64,000 nucleotides of DNA from an uncultured Oscillospiraceae bacterium. GTDB lineage: Bacteria; Bacillota; Clostridia; Oscillospirales; Oscillospiraceae. Under the pieces are notes generated by a model. That model ran no database searches. It was not told the DNA's origin and saw only the letters and a list, made by a program, of their open reading frames with translations. Positions 7,558 to 16,326 of this stretch are shown piece after piece. Location of the stretch: positions 173,424 to 237,423 of the forward strand of contig CAKTMF010000003.1 of NCBI GenBank assembly GCA_934573855.1. The letters are read 5' to 3'. The translations under genes were made by a program, and so were the position numbers. Positions within the stretch are counted from its first letter, which is position 1; each line of letters starts with the position of its first letter.

Positions 7558-9042
7558 ATGAGAACAGCAAAAATTTTTATCGCTCTGATACTCGTTTTTG
7601 TCTGCACGCTGCTGTGTGCATGCGGGCTGACATCGCTTTTTGATCCTGACAGCAGGGTCTCGGAGCTTTCCGGAGTGATGACGGCGGACGAGATCGCGGC
7701 GCTCGATAAATACAAAAATCTCTCATCCCTCGATCTCAGCGGCAGCACCTGTTACGACGCTATCACGGCGTACATCGCTTCCCATCCATCGGTAAGCGTC
7801 GTATACACGGTTGACGTCGCGGGCCACGTTCTCGGCATGGACGCGACGGAGATAGATTTTGCCGACGCCTCAAACTACAAGGATATCATCTCCCTCGGCA
7901 AATATCTGCCCGGTATCCGCTCCATCCTGCTCGGCAGCACCGACCTCTCCTACGAGGAGATAGAGGAGCTTCGCGCCGCTTTTCCCTCTGCCGAGGTCAC
8001 CTATTCGGTCGATATCCTCGGAAAGACCTACGCGCCCGATACAGAGGAGTTTGATCTCTCCGGCCTTGACTTTGACGAGCTTGAGGCTCTCATCCCGGAG
8101 CTGAAAAAGCTCCCTGAGCTCTCCTATGTAAATCTCGTCTCCGGCGACGGCAGCTGCGGGCTGAGTTTTGACGAGTTCGCCACGATCGCCGACGAGCTGC
8201 CGGACGTGTTCTTCGAGTACCGCTTTGAGCTTTTCGGTCAGAACGTGTCGACCTCGGACACGGAGCTGACCTATGATCTTGTCCCAATTGGGAACCGCGG
8301 CGTTGACGAGTTCCGCAGAGTCATGCCTTATATGAAAAAGCTCACCTTCCTTCTGCTCGACTGCTGCGGCGTAAGCGACTATGAGCTTCTTGCCCAGCTC
8401 AACGAGGACTTCCCCGACACGGAGGTCGTGTGGCGCGTCCGCCTCGGCGAGTACGACACCCTCACCAACGCAGAGATGATCTGGCTCAACGCCGGCGTCA
8501 ACGACGAGCTGTGCGTCCCCCTGAAATACTGCACAAAGTGCAGGTATCTCGACATGGGGCATAACGCCATTACTAACATTGATTTCTGCAACTATATGCC
8601 CGATCTCGAGGTCGCGATATTTGCGCTCACTAATCTCAAGAGCATTGAGCCTCTCGCAAACTGCCCCAAGCTCGAGTATCTGGAGATATATGCGACCGAG
8701 GTCAGCGACCTCTCCCCTCTTGCCAACTGCAAAAACCTGCAGCACATCAATTTTGGGAGCCTTTACACCATCACCGACATTTCCCCGCTTTACGGTCTGA
8801 CGAAGCTCAAGCGCTGCCGCTCCGTCTCGAGCGGCGTACCCGTTGAGCAGCAGGAGGAGATCGAAACGCTCCTGCCCGACTGCGATTTTCAGTTCGGTTT
8901 TGAGGAATCCTCCGGCGGCAACTGGCGCCGTGACCCTGACGGCGGCTGGTGCGAGCGCTACGCGCTGCTCCGCGAGCAGTTCAAGTACGACAACCATGAG
9001 GGTGTTTCCAGATCGTACAAATACGACCTGGTGGTCGATTGA
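7558..9042 (+). CDS. Leucine-rich-repeat lipoprotein
   Basis: 494 residues. A type II signal peptide (residues 1-23) ends in the lipobox LLCAC, so the protein should be lipid-anchored outside the membrane. The mature part contains repeated units of about 70-75 residues of the form (S/T)VDVAGHVLGMDATEIDFADA...YLPGIRS, followed by canonical short LRRs (LEYLEIYATEVSDLSPLANC, then SLYTITDISPLYGL). Such LRR lipoproteins are common in gut Clostridia and probably bind a ligand or surface polymer, but the target is unknown. An in-frame start at 7534 is too close to the promoter. A terminator follows. Confidence 0.85.
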   Translation: MRTAKIFIALILVFVCTLLCACGLTSLFDPDSRVSELSGVMTADEIAALDKYKNLSSLDLSGSTCYDAITAYIASHPSVSVVYTVDVAGHVLGMDATEIDFADASNYKDIISLGKYLPGIRSILLGSTDLSYEEIEELRAAFPSAEVTYSVDILGKTYAPDTEEFDLSGLDFDELEALIPELKKLPELSYVNLVSGDGSCGLSFDEFATIADELPDVFFEYRFELFGQNVSTSDTELTYDLVPIGNRGVDEFRRVMPYMKKLTFLLLDCCGVSDYELLAQLNEDFPDTEVVWRVRLGEYDTLTNAEMIWLNAGVNDELCVPLKYCTKCRYLDMGHNAITNIDFCNYMPDLEVAIFALTNLKSIEPLANCPKLEYLEIYATEVSDLSPLANCKNLQHINFGSLYTITDISPLYGLTKLKRCRSVSSGVPVEQQEEIETLLPDCDFQFGFEESSGGNWRRDPDGGWCERYALLREQFKYDNHEGVSRSYKYDLVVD

Positions 9043-9043
9043 C

Positions 9044-9082
9044 AAAAAGCCGGGAAAGATATCCTCTTCCCCGGCTTTTTTA
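9044..9082 (+). terminator. Terminator after the LRR lipoprotein
   Basis: Hairpin AAAAAGCCGGG / CCCGGCTTTTTT with a long loop, immediately after the stop. Transcription of the next lipoprotein must read through this or use another start. Confidence 0.7.
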
Positions 9083-9106
9083 TTTGAGTTGGGAGTTGAT
9101 ACAGCC

Positions 9107-10198
9107 TTGAAAAAGCTTACCGCGTTTCTTCTTTCATTGAGCTGCCTTTTCGCCCTGTGCGGCTGCGCGCGAAAGACCACGGAGGTCTCTGTAACGCTCG
9201 AACCCGCCGCTCAGGATACGGCGGCCGCCCCGCAGTCTATCCGCATCACCGTTGACTTCAGCGCCGAAGAGAGCCGTGCGATGAGCAACTTCTCAAACGG
9301 CGGACTATATTATTTCACGGGCGCTACGCTTTACGGGAGGCTGCTTTCGCCGGACAGCGATTTCCTGCGCATGGGCGCGGCAGACCTCGGCTCCGCCGCA
9401 GCGCGCTCCCTCGACGGGGACATTTCTCCGGCCTACATGTTCATTTCCGGGGAATATCTCTATTATGTGAGATACCCAAACTCCGACTCGGACGTGTCCA
9501 TCGCGCGGATGAGGCCAGACGGGACTGAGCTTACGAAGCTCTACGAGGGCAAGGACTGCGACTTTCTCCAGCTGCACGGCGGGAGATTATATTTCACCGA
9601 TGAAAACCATCGCTTCGTCTCCGCCGACATGGACGGCGGCAACGTTCAAGCGGTTATCGACCGGGCGGTATATTACCCGTACTTCATCGACGAGGACCTT
9701 ATCCTCTTTCAGGATGACTCGGACGGGCAAAGCCTCCATCTGTTCTCCGTCAGCGGCGGATACGATATCAAGCTCAACGACATGATAAGCTATTCTCCGG
9801 TGATATGCGGGAGCTTTCTGTATTACCTCGGCGCGGAAGGACCAGACGAGAATACCCGACTGTGCCGTATCGACATTGGAAGCATTGAGATATCCGTCGA
9901 GGACGGTGTGAGTGAGTATGAGCTTGGGCGCGATGTTGAAGCGGGCGAGTCCGAGGTATACTCATTCCACACGGACAGTCAGACGATATACGGCGCAAAC
10001 GGCGCCTCCGCCCCACTCGCGGAGTGGGCGGACTTTACCGACGGCGGATACTCCGCGCTCACCGAGAGGATATGCCACATCGGCGACGGTTTCTCTATTG
10101 GCTTTCGGCTGAACGAGGACGACAAGGTAAGCGAGGTCCTTATCCGCGATCACAGCTCCGGATCAGCGACCGTCCTCCCGACGCTCCCCGCACTATAA
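9107..10198 (+). CDS. Lipoprotein with beta-propeller-like (DUF5050-type) repeats
   Basis: 363 residues when read from TTG at 9107, which has GGGAG 11 bases upstream and directly precedes a lipoprotein signal (KKLTAFLLSLSCLFALCGCA, lipobox LCGC). The mature region repeats the pattern GGLYYFTG, GEYLYYVRYP, GRLYFTDEN, GSFLYYLGAE: short strands with Tyr-Tyr pairs about 45 residues apart, as in DUF5050/beta-propeller surface proteins. Function is unknown; a ligand-binding or sensor role is possible. No better in-frame ATG exists near the signal peptide. Confidence 0.68.
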   Translation: MKKLTAFLLSLSCLFALCGCARKTTEVSVTLEPAAQDTAAAPQSIRITVDFSAEESRAMSNFSNGGLYYFTGATLYGRLLSPDSDFLRMGAADLGSAAARSLDGDISPAYMFISGEYLYYVRYPNSDSDVSIARMRPDGTELTKLYEGKDCDFLQLHGGRLYFTDENHRFVSADMDGGNVQAVIDRAVYYPYFIDEDLILFQDDSDGQSLHLFSVSGGYDIKLNDMISYSPVICGSFLYYLGAEGPDENTRLCRIDIGSIEISVEDGVSEYELGRDVEAGESEVYSFHTDSQTIYGANGASAPLAEWADFTDGGYSALTERICHIGDGFSIGFRLNEDDKVSEVLIRDHSSGSATVLPTLPAL

Positions 10199-10203
10199 GA
10201 AAA

Positions 10204-10240
10204 GCTGCACACCCAAACGCAGGTGTGCAGCAATTTTTTT
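10204..10240 (+). terminator. Terminator after the beta-propeller lipoprotein
   Basis: Hairpin GCTGCACACC / GGTGTGCAGC with an 8-base loop, followed by AATTTTTTT. The T-run reaches the stop codon of the convergent gene. Confidence 0.85.
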
Positions 10241-11516
10241 ATCCGACCGCGGCGATGTTGTCGTCAACAAGGATGAGACTTCCGTCCTTGCCGCTCTGGG
10301 TCAGCAGCCTGTTGACTCGCAGCCCTTCAGCCGTGTGGAAGCTTATCATGAGATTCGGCATGCCGTCCGGGATATCAGCCTTGAGCTGGAGCGCGCAGTC
10401 GTTCATATAGCTGCAGTTCCAAAGATGCTCCGTCTCGTAGAAGGTCCCGCTGTAGTCAATATAGCTGACCTTGGATATCCTGACGTCGTACACGGGTCCG
10501 CCGGCAACGATGAAAAGCTCCGTTCCCTGTTCACCGGCGACCACCTTGTCGACGACCTCCATGGAGCCGTCCTTAAATTCACTCTGCGGTACTACGCTCA
10601 GCTCGCCCGTTCCCTCGTACTGCACAGGGAGGTACTTTTCGTCGATAAGCCCGTCAAGCTCGCTGTATGAGACCTCGAACATCTTTATCCCCTCGGCATA
10701 GCTTGCTATCTCATAGAGGTCGGGGAAGATAACGATACCGCTGCGGCTCAGGTACCATGAGCCGTTTCTGAGGAGTCCGAGCAGCATTTCGTCGGTTATC
10801 TCCATCGCAGGCTGCTCGCTTCCCTCGAGCGCTGCCTTCATGCGCTCAAGCAAGGTCTTTCTGAGTTCCTCGGGCTTCGCCGAGAGATCGTCAAGCGAAA
10901 TGAGGGAGCCGTCCTCGGTGCTGAAGGTGTAGCCTCTGTAGCCGTAGCTGCCGTGCGCGCCGCCTGTGTAGGTGGACGTACTGTAAAGGAGCGACAGCAC
11001 CGTATCGTCCGCGCGCTCAATGCTCACGGTACGGTTGGAGCTCATTTCAAGATTTACGTCCGCGCCGGTCTCGTAGGCATATGTATAGTTATCCGTGGCA
11101 AGCTCCAGCATCATGTTCAGTCCGTTGCTGGTGCCGTCGCCGTAATCGTTGCCGGTATAATATGTCTCGTCCAGCATGGCTATGTACTCGTTTATCGCGT
11201 TCGCGGCGTCATCGCGGCCGCTGATGTCGATAAATGGCGTCTCATACGAGAAGTCAAGTATCAGAGTATCGCCCTCCGCGGGGTCATAGTGCAGCTCCTC
11301 GGTCTTTGTGATCTTGGCTATCACCTTTGCGGTGGGGCCGGCCGCCTTCTCGGGTGCGGGTTCCTCAGTCGGCACGGGCGTCTCGGCAGGCTGCTCCGCG
11401 GCGTCCGCAGCAGGCAGTGCGGGCAGTTCGATCCCTCTGAGCCTGTCAAGCTGATCACAGCCGCTGAGAGCCGCGACCATGACCAACGCAAGTATGAGCG
11501 AAACTGTTTTTTTCAT
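10239..11516 (-). CDS. RsiV-like lipoprotein (DUF4163/DUF3298 domains)
   Basis: 425 residues. Lipoprotein signal MKMKKTVSLILALVMVAALSGC (Cys at about 20), then a low-complexity Ala/Glu/Pro linker (about 30-60). A domain follows with NRTVSIERADDTVLSLLYSTS and YTGGAHGSYGYRGYTF (about 195-220), matching the GGAH-containing DUF4163/DUF3298 pair seen in RsiV and related exported proteins. RsiV inhibits an ECF sigma factor and binds lysozyme, but this protein is lipid-anchored with no cytoplasmic anti-sigma part, so only an extracellular binding role is inferred. The start at 11516 has AAAGGA eight bases upstream. Confidence 0.75.
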   Translation of the reverse strand: MKKTVSLILALVMVAALSGCDQLDRLRGIELPALPAADAAEQPAETPVPTEEPAPEKAAGPTAKVIAKITKTEELHYDPAEGDTLILDFSYETPFIDISGRDDAANAINEYIAMLDETYYTGNDYGDGTSNGLNMMLELATDNYTYAYETGADVNLEMSSNRTVSIERADDTVLSLLYSTSTYTGGAHGSYGYRGYTFSTEDGSLISLDDLSAKPEELRKTLLERMKAALEGSEQPAMEITDEMLLGLLRNGSWYLSRSGIVIFPDLYEIASYAEGIKMFEVSYSELDGLIDEKYLPVQYEGTGELSVVPQSEFKDGSMEVVDKVVAGEQGTELFIVAGGPVYDVRISKVSYIDYSGTFYETEHLWNCSYMNDCALQLKADIPDGMPNLMISFHTAEGLRVNRLLTQSGKDGSLILVDDNIAAVG

Positions 11517-11568
11517 CTTCATCATCCTTTCGCATATCTGACGGGAAACGGGCGGTAATGTTCCCCGC

Positions 11569-12075
11569 TCATATTTCATCAAACGGTACGCTGCGCGCCA
11601 TAGAGGCGTTAGTGTACCTTTTATCGTCTGTGACTTCCTTAATTATTGCCACGCTGTCAGGGAAACTTATCTCCTGCGCTTCGTCGGAAAGCTCGATCTC
11701 CATGACTGCCCTGTCGCTCCAGAACGGATATACGTCGATCTCAAAACGCTGTGAACGGTAACTCAGGCAATAGCGCCTTTTGAGTATCGGCTTTCTCTCC
11801 GTGTCAGCGCGCTCGAGCAGGCGGGTATACTCCTCCTCGCTTATTTCGTTCTCGATCTCTATCCGGCGGACGTCGCTGATATGCTTTTTTCGGGTGTGCG
11901 TGTAAACGTACTTTCCGTCGCCGCCGCGCTTTCGCACCCTTTCGGAGTAGCCCTTTTCTCCGCCGGTGAGGTAGGTCTGGACGATCTCGCTCACGCTCTC
12001 ACAGGCATTGAGCAGCCGCGTGTCGGGATATCTTATAAGGAACTTACGCTCTATCTCATATGTATCCGGTCCCAT
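11569..12075 (-). CDS. CYTH-domain protein (triphosphate tunnel metalloenzyme family)
   Basis: 168 residues. It begins with the CYTH signature YEIERKFLI (the ExExK pattern that binds triphosphate and metal), then RVRKRGGDGKYVYTHTRKK, EIENEISEEEY, KRRYCL and FEIDVYPFWSDRAVMEIELSDE, all consistent with the tunnel fold. Family members hydrolyse inorganic triphosphate or thiamine triphosphate, or cyclise ATP; which applies is unknown. The start at 12075 has AAGGG at good spacing and gives the standard N-terminus; further upstream the frame has no ribosome binding site. Confidence 0.85.
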   Translation of the reverse strand: MGPDTYEIERKFLIRYPDTRLLNACESVSEIVQTYLTGGEKGYSERVRKRGGDGKYVYTHTRKKHISDVRRIEIENEISEEEYTRLLERADTERKPILKRRYCLSYRSQRFEIDVYPFWSDRAVMEIELSDEAQEISFPDSVAIIKEVTDDKRYTNASMARSVPFDEI

Positions 12076-12103
12076 TTTTCTGCCCTTCTGATTTGATGCT
12101 TTC

Positions 12104-12132
12104 ATTATAATACCAAGATGTGAACAAATCAA
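12104..12132 (-). promoter_or_regulatory. Sigma-A promoter for the CYTH gene
   Basis: Leftward -35 TTGATT (12127-12132), 17-bp spacer, perfect -10 TATAAT (12104-12109). Confidence 0.7.
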
Positions 12133-12191
12133 GATAGCTGCGCCTCCGTACATATTCCGAAGATGATTGTCATTATACGACAATGTTAATA

Positions 12192-12220
12192 TTGCAACGT
12201 ACCAATATATAGTGTATAAT
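12192..12220 (+). promoter_or_regulatory. Sigma-A promoter for the first oxidoreductase-hypA unit
   Basis: Rightward -35 TTGCAA (12192-12197), 17-bp spacer, perfect -10 TATAAT (12215-12220), divergent from the CYTH promoter. Confidence 0.72.
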
Positions 12221-12262
12221 GACGTCTGGTAGCACGACCAAAACATATGAGAGGTGTATAAA

Positions 12263-14938
12263 ATGGCTAACAGACCCAACATTCTCAAGCTTGCTACAAA
12301 GATAAGTCTTGAGAGCATGACCTATACCGGCATCACCTATAACGACCCCGAGTATAAGATACTTGAGCCTATCGTTACCGACGACATGTGCGCTACCATG
12401 ATGCACATGCGCCTGGAGACTCCCCGCACCGTCGAAGAGATCGCAAGACGCTCCAAGAAGTCCGTTGAGTTTACCGCCGCCTCCATTGAGGCTCTTGTCA
12501 AGGCTGGTATCGTCCGTCCCAGAAACACCCCCGACGGCGTCGGCTATTACTACCCCATTTGGGTCCCCGGCATCATGGAAGGCATGCTGAGCAACAACGA
12601 GATGTGCGAAAAGTACCCCATTCTCGGCGAATGCTTTGAGGAATACACCCGCAGAAGGATCGAAATGCTCGCGCCCATGCTTGGCCGCGGTATGTCCTTC
12701 ATGCGCGTCATGCCCGTCATGAGCGCCATCGAGAACAACACCAAGACCGCCTCCTATGACGAGATATCCACCCTCATCGAAAACGCCGAGTACATCTCCG
12801 TCGGCCCCTGCTCCTGCCGCCGTTCCCGCCGCCTGATGGGCGAGGGCTGCGGACACCTTGAGGACGACATGTGCATGTACCTCAACAGCAACGCACTCAC
12901 CTACTCAAAGAATGGTGAACACCGTCTTATCTCCAAGGAAGAGGCCTACGAGGTCCTCAAGCGTGCCGAGGATAACGGTCTCGTACACGAGATCAACCAG
13001 GCCCCAGGCTTTGAGGATGCCACCGCCATCTGCAACTGCTGCGGCTGTTCCTGCTTCTCGCTGCGCATTGCCGAGTATTTCCGCAAGCCGGACGGCATGC
13101 GTTCCAACTACAAGGCCGTTGTCGACAAGGCTAACTGCGTCGCCTGCGGTCAGTGCGTCGAGAACTGCCAGACCAACGCTCTCAAGCTCGGCCAAAAGCT
13201 CTGCGAGATCAATCCCACCGAGCATGTCGACGTCAACGCCGCCGCCAAGAGCAGCATGCTTAAGAAGTCCACCTACAACGTCGACTTCCGCACCAACCGT
13301 ACCGACGTTACCGAGACCGGCACCTCTCCCTGCAAGACCGCCTGTCCCGCTCACATCCCCGTACAGGGCTACATAAAGCTCGCCTCTCAGGGCCGATACA
13401 CCGAGGCACTTGAGCTTATCAAGAAAGAGAATCCTTTCCCCGCGGTCTGCGGCCGTATCTGCAACAAGGCCTGCGAGGACGCCTGCACCCGCGGCAGCAT
13501 TGACAACCCCGTCGCCATTGACGATATCAAGAAGTTCATTGCCGAAAAGGATCTCAGCGCCGAGACCCGCTTCGTCCCCAAAATGCTCAACCAGACCGGC
13601 AGACCCTATGAAGAGAAGATCGCCGTTATCGGCGCAGGTCCTGCGGGTCTGAGCTGCGCGTACTACCTCGCCGTCAAGGGCTATCCCGTGACCGTTTTTG
13701 AAAAGGAAAAAATGCTCGGCGGCATGCTCACCATGGGTATCCCCTCCTTCCGTCTTGAGAAGGACATCATCAACTCCGAGATCGACGTACTCCGTGAGCT
13801 TGGCGTTGAGTTCAAGACCGGCGTGGAAGTCGGCAAGGACGTCACTCTTGACGCCCTCCGCGCCGAGGGCTACAAGGCGTTCTACCTCGGTATCGGCGCT
13901 TCCAAGGGCGTTTCCGTCGGCTGCAAGGGCGACGATCTGCCCGGCGTGTTCACCGGTATCGACTTCCTCCGGGCCGTCAATCTCGGCGAGAAGCCCGAGA
14001 TCGGCGCGAAGGTCGCCGTCATCGGCGGCGGCAATGTTGCCATCGACGTCGCCCGCACCGCGGTCCGTCTCGGTGCTGAGGATGTGACCGTCATTTACCG
14101 CCGCGGCCGTGATGAAATGCCCGCCGCCGACGATGAGATCGCAGAGGCCGAGGAGGAGGGCGTCAAGTTCAGATTCCTCGCCGCCCCCGTTGAGATACTC
14201 GGCAGCGGCAAGGTCGAGCAGCTCATGGTCGAGCTTATGGAGCTTGGCGCGCCCGACGAAAAGGGCCGCAGGAAGCCCGTCGGCACCGGCAAGTTTGAGT
14301 TTGTCGCGGTAGACAGCGTTATCTCCGCCATCGGTCAGAGGATAGACCTCGGCGGCATAAGCCTGAACACCGGCGCTAAGGGCAACGTCATTGCCGACGC
14401 CTTCACCTACCAGACCTCCGTTCCCGATATGTTCGCGGGCGGCGACGCCGTCACCGGCCCGAAGTTTGCTATCGACGCCATCGCGGCCGGCAAGGAAGGC
14501 GCCGTCTCCATCCACCGCTATGTACACAAGGGTCAGACCCTCACCTTTGGCCGTGACCGCCGCGACTACAGGGCCTTCGACAAGTCCAACGTCGCCTTCT
14601 CCGTCGAGTCCTTTGACTCCACGCCGAGACAGAAGGCCGTCTCCGGCGCGGTGGAGGAAGCAAAGAAGACCTTTAAGGATCTCCGCGGCGTGCTTACCGA
14701 GGATCAGATAAAGAAGGAAGCAGACCGCTGCCTCGGCTGCGGCGCGGCAGTTGTGGACGATTATATGTGTATTGGCTGCGGTATCTGCACCACAAAGTGC
14801 AAGTTCGACGCTATCCACCTCGAAAAGGTCAGCGATTACGTTGGCGGCAGCTACTTCAAGACTCTCGGACGCATTGTCGGCAATGTCCCCGCGGTAGTCA
14901 GCTCCGTTGTCTCCAACAAGATAAAGTACAAGAAGTAA
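12263..14938 (+). CDS. Multidomain Fe-S/FAD oxidoreductase (GltD-like), copy 1
   Basis: 891 residues. Parts in order: an N-terminal helical/winged-helix-like region (1-175); a Cys-rich block with CSCRR (about 183) and CNCCGCSC (about 257); a 4Fe-4S ferredoxin motif CVACGQC..C (about 292); a glutamate-synthase small-subunit-like linker with CKTACPAHIPVQGYI (about 357); an FAD Rossmann motif GAGPAGLSCAYYL (about 457); an NAD(P) motif GGGNVAID (about 588); and a C-terminal ferredoxin pair, CLGCG and CIGCGICTTKC (about 823-845). It should move electrons between NAD(P)H and Fe-S carriers in the cytoplasm. The real substrate is unknown; GltD-like similarity does not mean glutamate synthase, as no large subunit is present. 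GAGAGG precedes the start. A HypA gene follows by 1 bp. Confidence 0.8.
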   Translation: MANRPNILKLATKISLESMTYTGITYNDPEYKILEPIVTDDMCATMMHMRLETPRTVEEIARRSKKSVEFTAASIEALVKAGIVRPRNTPDGVGYYYPIWVPGIMEGMLSNNEMCEKYPILGECFEEYTRRRIEMLAPMLGRGMSFMRVMPVMSAIENNTKTASYDEISTLIENAEYISVGPCSCRRSRRLMGEGCGHLEDDMCMYLNSNALTYSKNGEHRLISKEEAYEVLKRAEDNGLVHEINQAPGFEDATAICNCCGCSCFSLRIAEYFRKPDGMRSNYKAVVDKANCVACGQCVENCQTNALKLGQKLCEINPTEHVDVNAAAKSSMLKKSTYNVDFRTNRTDVTETGTSPCKTACPAHIPVQGYIKLASQGRYTEALELIKKENPFPAVCGRICNKACEDACTRGSIDNPVAIDDIKKFIAEKDLSAETRFVPKMLNQTGRPYEEKIAVIGAGPAGLSCAYYLAVKGYPVTVFEKEKMLGGMLTMGIPSFRLEKDIINSEIDVLRELGVEFKTGVEVGKDVTLDALRAEGYKAFYLGIGASKGVSVGCKGDDLPGVFTGIDFLRAVNLGEKPEIGAKVAVIGGGNVAIDVARTAVRLGAEDVTVIYRRGRDEMPAADDEIAEAEEEGVKFRFLAAPVEILGSGKVEQLMVELMELGAPDEKGRRKPVGTGKFEFVAVDSVISAIGQRIDLGGISLNTGAKGNVIADAFTYQTSVPDMFAGGDAVTGPKFAIDAIAAGKEGAVSIHRYVHKGQTLTFGRDRRDYRAFDKSNVAFSVESFDSTPRQKAVSGAVEEAKKTFKDLRGVLTEDQIKKEADRCLGCGAAVVDDYMCIGCGICTTKCKFDAIHLEKVSDYVGGSYFKTLGRIVGNVPAVVSSVVSNKIKYKK

Positions 14939-14939
14939 A

Positions 14940-15284
14940 ATGCACGAGATAGGTATTGTAAGAGTCATGTGCAGCACGGTTCTCGACTATGCAAAGGAAA
15001 ACAACGTACAGAGCATAGCCGAGATCGTCTGCGAGGTCGGCGAACTTTCGCTGGTCATTCCCGAATATGTTGAAAAGCTTTACCCGGCAGTCGCCAAGGG
15101 TACGCCGCTCGCCGAAACAAAGCTCATCCTTGAGCCGGTCCCCGGACTTGCAGAGTGCGACGACTGCGACGAGATATTCAACGTGGTCGAAAACGAGGGC
15201 TACTGTCCGAATTGCGGCAGCTTTGACAAGACCGTTCTCTCCGGCAAGGATTTCAGCATTAAGGAGATCCATGTAAAAGAATAG
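14940..15284 (+). CDS. hypA: HypA-like nickel metallochaperone, copy 1
   Basis: 114 residues. HypA features are present: N-terminal MHEIGIV with the nickel-binding His2, the VGELS segment, and the zinc-binding CxxC pairs CDDC and CPNC (about residues 73-95). HypA delivers nickel to [NiFe]-hydrogenases with HypB. No hydrogenase, hypB or other hyp gene lies in this window. The tight linkage to the Fe-S/FAD oxidoreductase, repeated in copy 2, suggests a role with that enzyme. The ATG is 1 bp after the oxidoreductase stop. Confidence 0.88.
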   Translation: MHEIGIVRVMCSTVLDYAKENNVQSIAEIVCEVGELSLVIPEYVEKLYPAVAKGTPLAETKLILEPVPGLAECDDCDEIFNVVENEGYCPNCGSFDKTVLSGKDFSIKEIHVKE

Positions 15285-15291
15285 AGAATAA

Positions 15292-15335
15292 AAACATACA
15301 GAGGCGGGGGTGATCCCCCGCCTCTGTATGTTTAT
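15292..15335. terminator. Strong bidirectional terminator
   Basis: Perfect 19-bp inverted repeat (arms 15292-15310 and 15315-15333, core GAGGCGGGGG/CCCCCGCCTC, loop TGAT) flanked by A-rich and T-rich tracts. It ends hypA and the convergent deacetylase, whose stop codon it overlaps. Confidence 0.9.
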
Positions 15336-16099
15336 TTCTCGCACTGCTTGCCGGTATGGTCTATGACATAGTCCCCCGTGAGCAGCATTTGCGACACGGG
15401 AATAAATTTGTAGCCGTCCGCGATCAGCTTCTCGATTATTCCCGGCAGCGCCTCGGGCGTGTTTTCCGCCGCGTTGTGGAACAGCACAATGCTCCCGGGC
15501 TGCACCTTGCTCACGACACGGTTGGTTATCTCATCCGCCGATATTCCCTTCCAGTCGAGGCTGTCGACGTCCCACTGTATCGCCGTCATGCCGATACTGC
15601 TCACCGCCTTGATCACATGGTCGTCATACTCGCCGTAGGGGCAGCGGAAGAGAGTAGGCTTTTTCCCCGTGAGCGTCTCTATCTTGCTGTTGCACTTTTC
15701 TATGTCGGCTACAATCTGATCCTCGCTCAGCTTTGAAAAATGTGCATGGCTCGAGGAATGGTTCATAACGTCGTGCCCGGCCGCACCGAGAGCCGCGACC
15801 GACTCCGGGTACCGGTCAACCCAGTCGCCCACGAGGAAAAACGTGGCCGTTATGCCGTATTTGCCGAGAATGTCTATAAGCAGCTGTGTATCCTCGTTGC
15901 CCCATGCCGCGTCGAAGGTGATGGAAACGACCTTGTCGTCACGCTGGACGCAGTATACGGGCAGCTGGCGCTTTGTCGCCGAGGCACCCACTATCGCCGG
16001 GTTGTTCACAAGCCAGAACACGAGGACTATCGCAAGTACAAGGGAGATGCCGGAAAGAATTTTTTTGTTTTTTGCTGCAAATGCTCTGATATCGATCAA
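15332..16099 (-). CDS. pdaB: PdaB-like polysaccharide deacetylase
   Basis: 255 residues. A basic N-terminus and one hydrophobic helix (about residues 15-33) anchor a NodB-homology deacetylase domain. Visible motifs are ITFDAAWGNED (catalytic Asp motif, in the form typical of PdaB), HSSSHAHFSKL (the metal-binding H-x3-H) and FRCPYGEYDD. PdaB-type proteins act at the spore envelope or cortex in sporulation. ATGs at 16105 and 16108 are too close to GGAG (16108-16111), whereas TTG at 16099 is eight bases from it, so TTG is preferred. An extracytoplasmic location is expected. Confidence 0.82.
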   Translation of the reverse strand: MIDIRAFAAKNKKILSGISLVLAIVLVFWLVNNPAIVGASATKRQLPVYCVQRDDKVVSITFDAAWGNEDTQLLIDILGKYGITATFFLVGDWVDRYPESVAALGAAGHDVMNHSSSHAHFSKLSEDQIVADIEKCNSKIETLTGKKPTLFRCPYGEYDDHVIKAVSSIGMTAIQWDVDSLDWKGISADEITNRVVSKVQPGSIVLFHNAAENTPEALPGIIEKLIADGYKFIPVSQMLLTGDYVIDHTGKQCEK

Positions 16100-16120
16100 G
16101 CTCATCACTCCTTTTTGTAC

Positions 16121-16149
16121 ATACTATGAGGCTTTGGTTTTCAATATAA
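16121..16149 (-). promoter_or_regulatory. Possible sigma-E promoter for the deacetylase
   Basis: Leftward TTATATT (16143-16149), 14-bp spacer, CATAGTAT (16121-16128), resembling the sigma-E pattern (-35 ATATT, 14-15 bp, -10 CATAnnnT). It fits the known sporulation control of pdaB in Bacillus, but the match is partial. Confidence 0.4.
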
Positions 16150-16244
16150 TCACATTAGGGCGTCCCGTTTTGCCGCGTTTCGACTCTGTCCTTACGCACC
16201 TCCGTGCAATGTCAAAAAATGCTGGTAAAGCATATGGATTTTTC

Positions 16245-16273
16245 GTGACATTTTGAAGCGGATATGTTATCAT
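16245..16273 (+). promoter_or_regulatory. Sigma-A promoter for the second oxidoreductase-hypA unit
   Basis: Rightward -35 GTGACA (16245-16250), 17-bp spacer, -10 TATCAT (16268-16273). Confidence 0.6.
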
Positions 16274-16326
16274 ACGTTCGGATAGGTTAAAAAAATAGCG
16301 CTAAGTTACGAAAGGGAGACACGCAC

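Noticed and set aside
12905..14977. 690-codon open frame on the minus strand
   Set aside because: It is the mirror of the first oxidoreductase; the plus strand has clear motifs and a ribosome binding site, and the mirror protein is a low-complexity Leu/Gly/Ala/Asp product.
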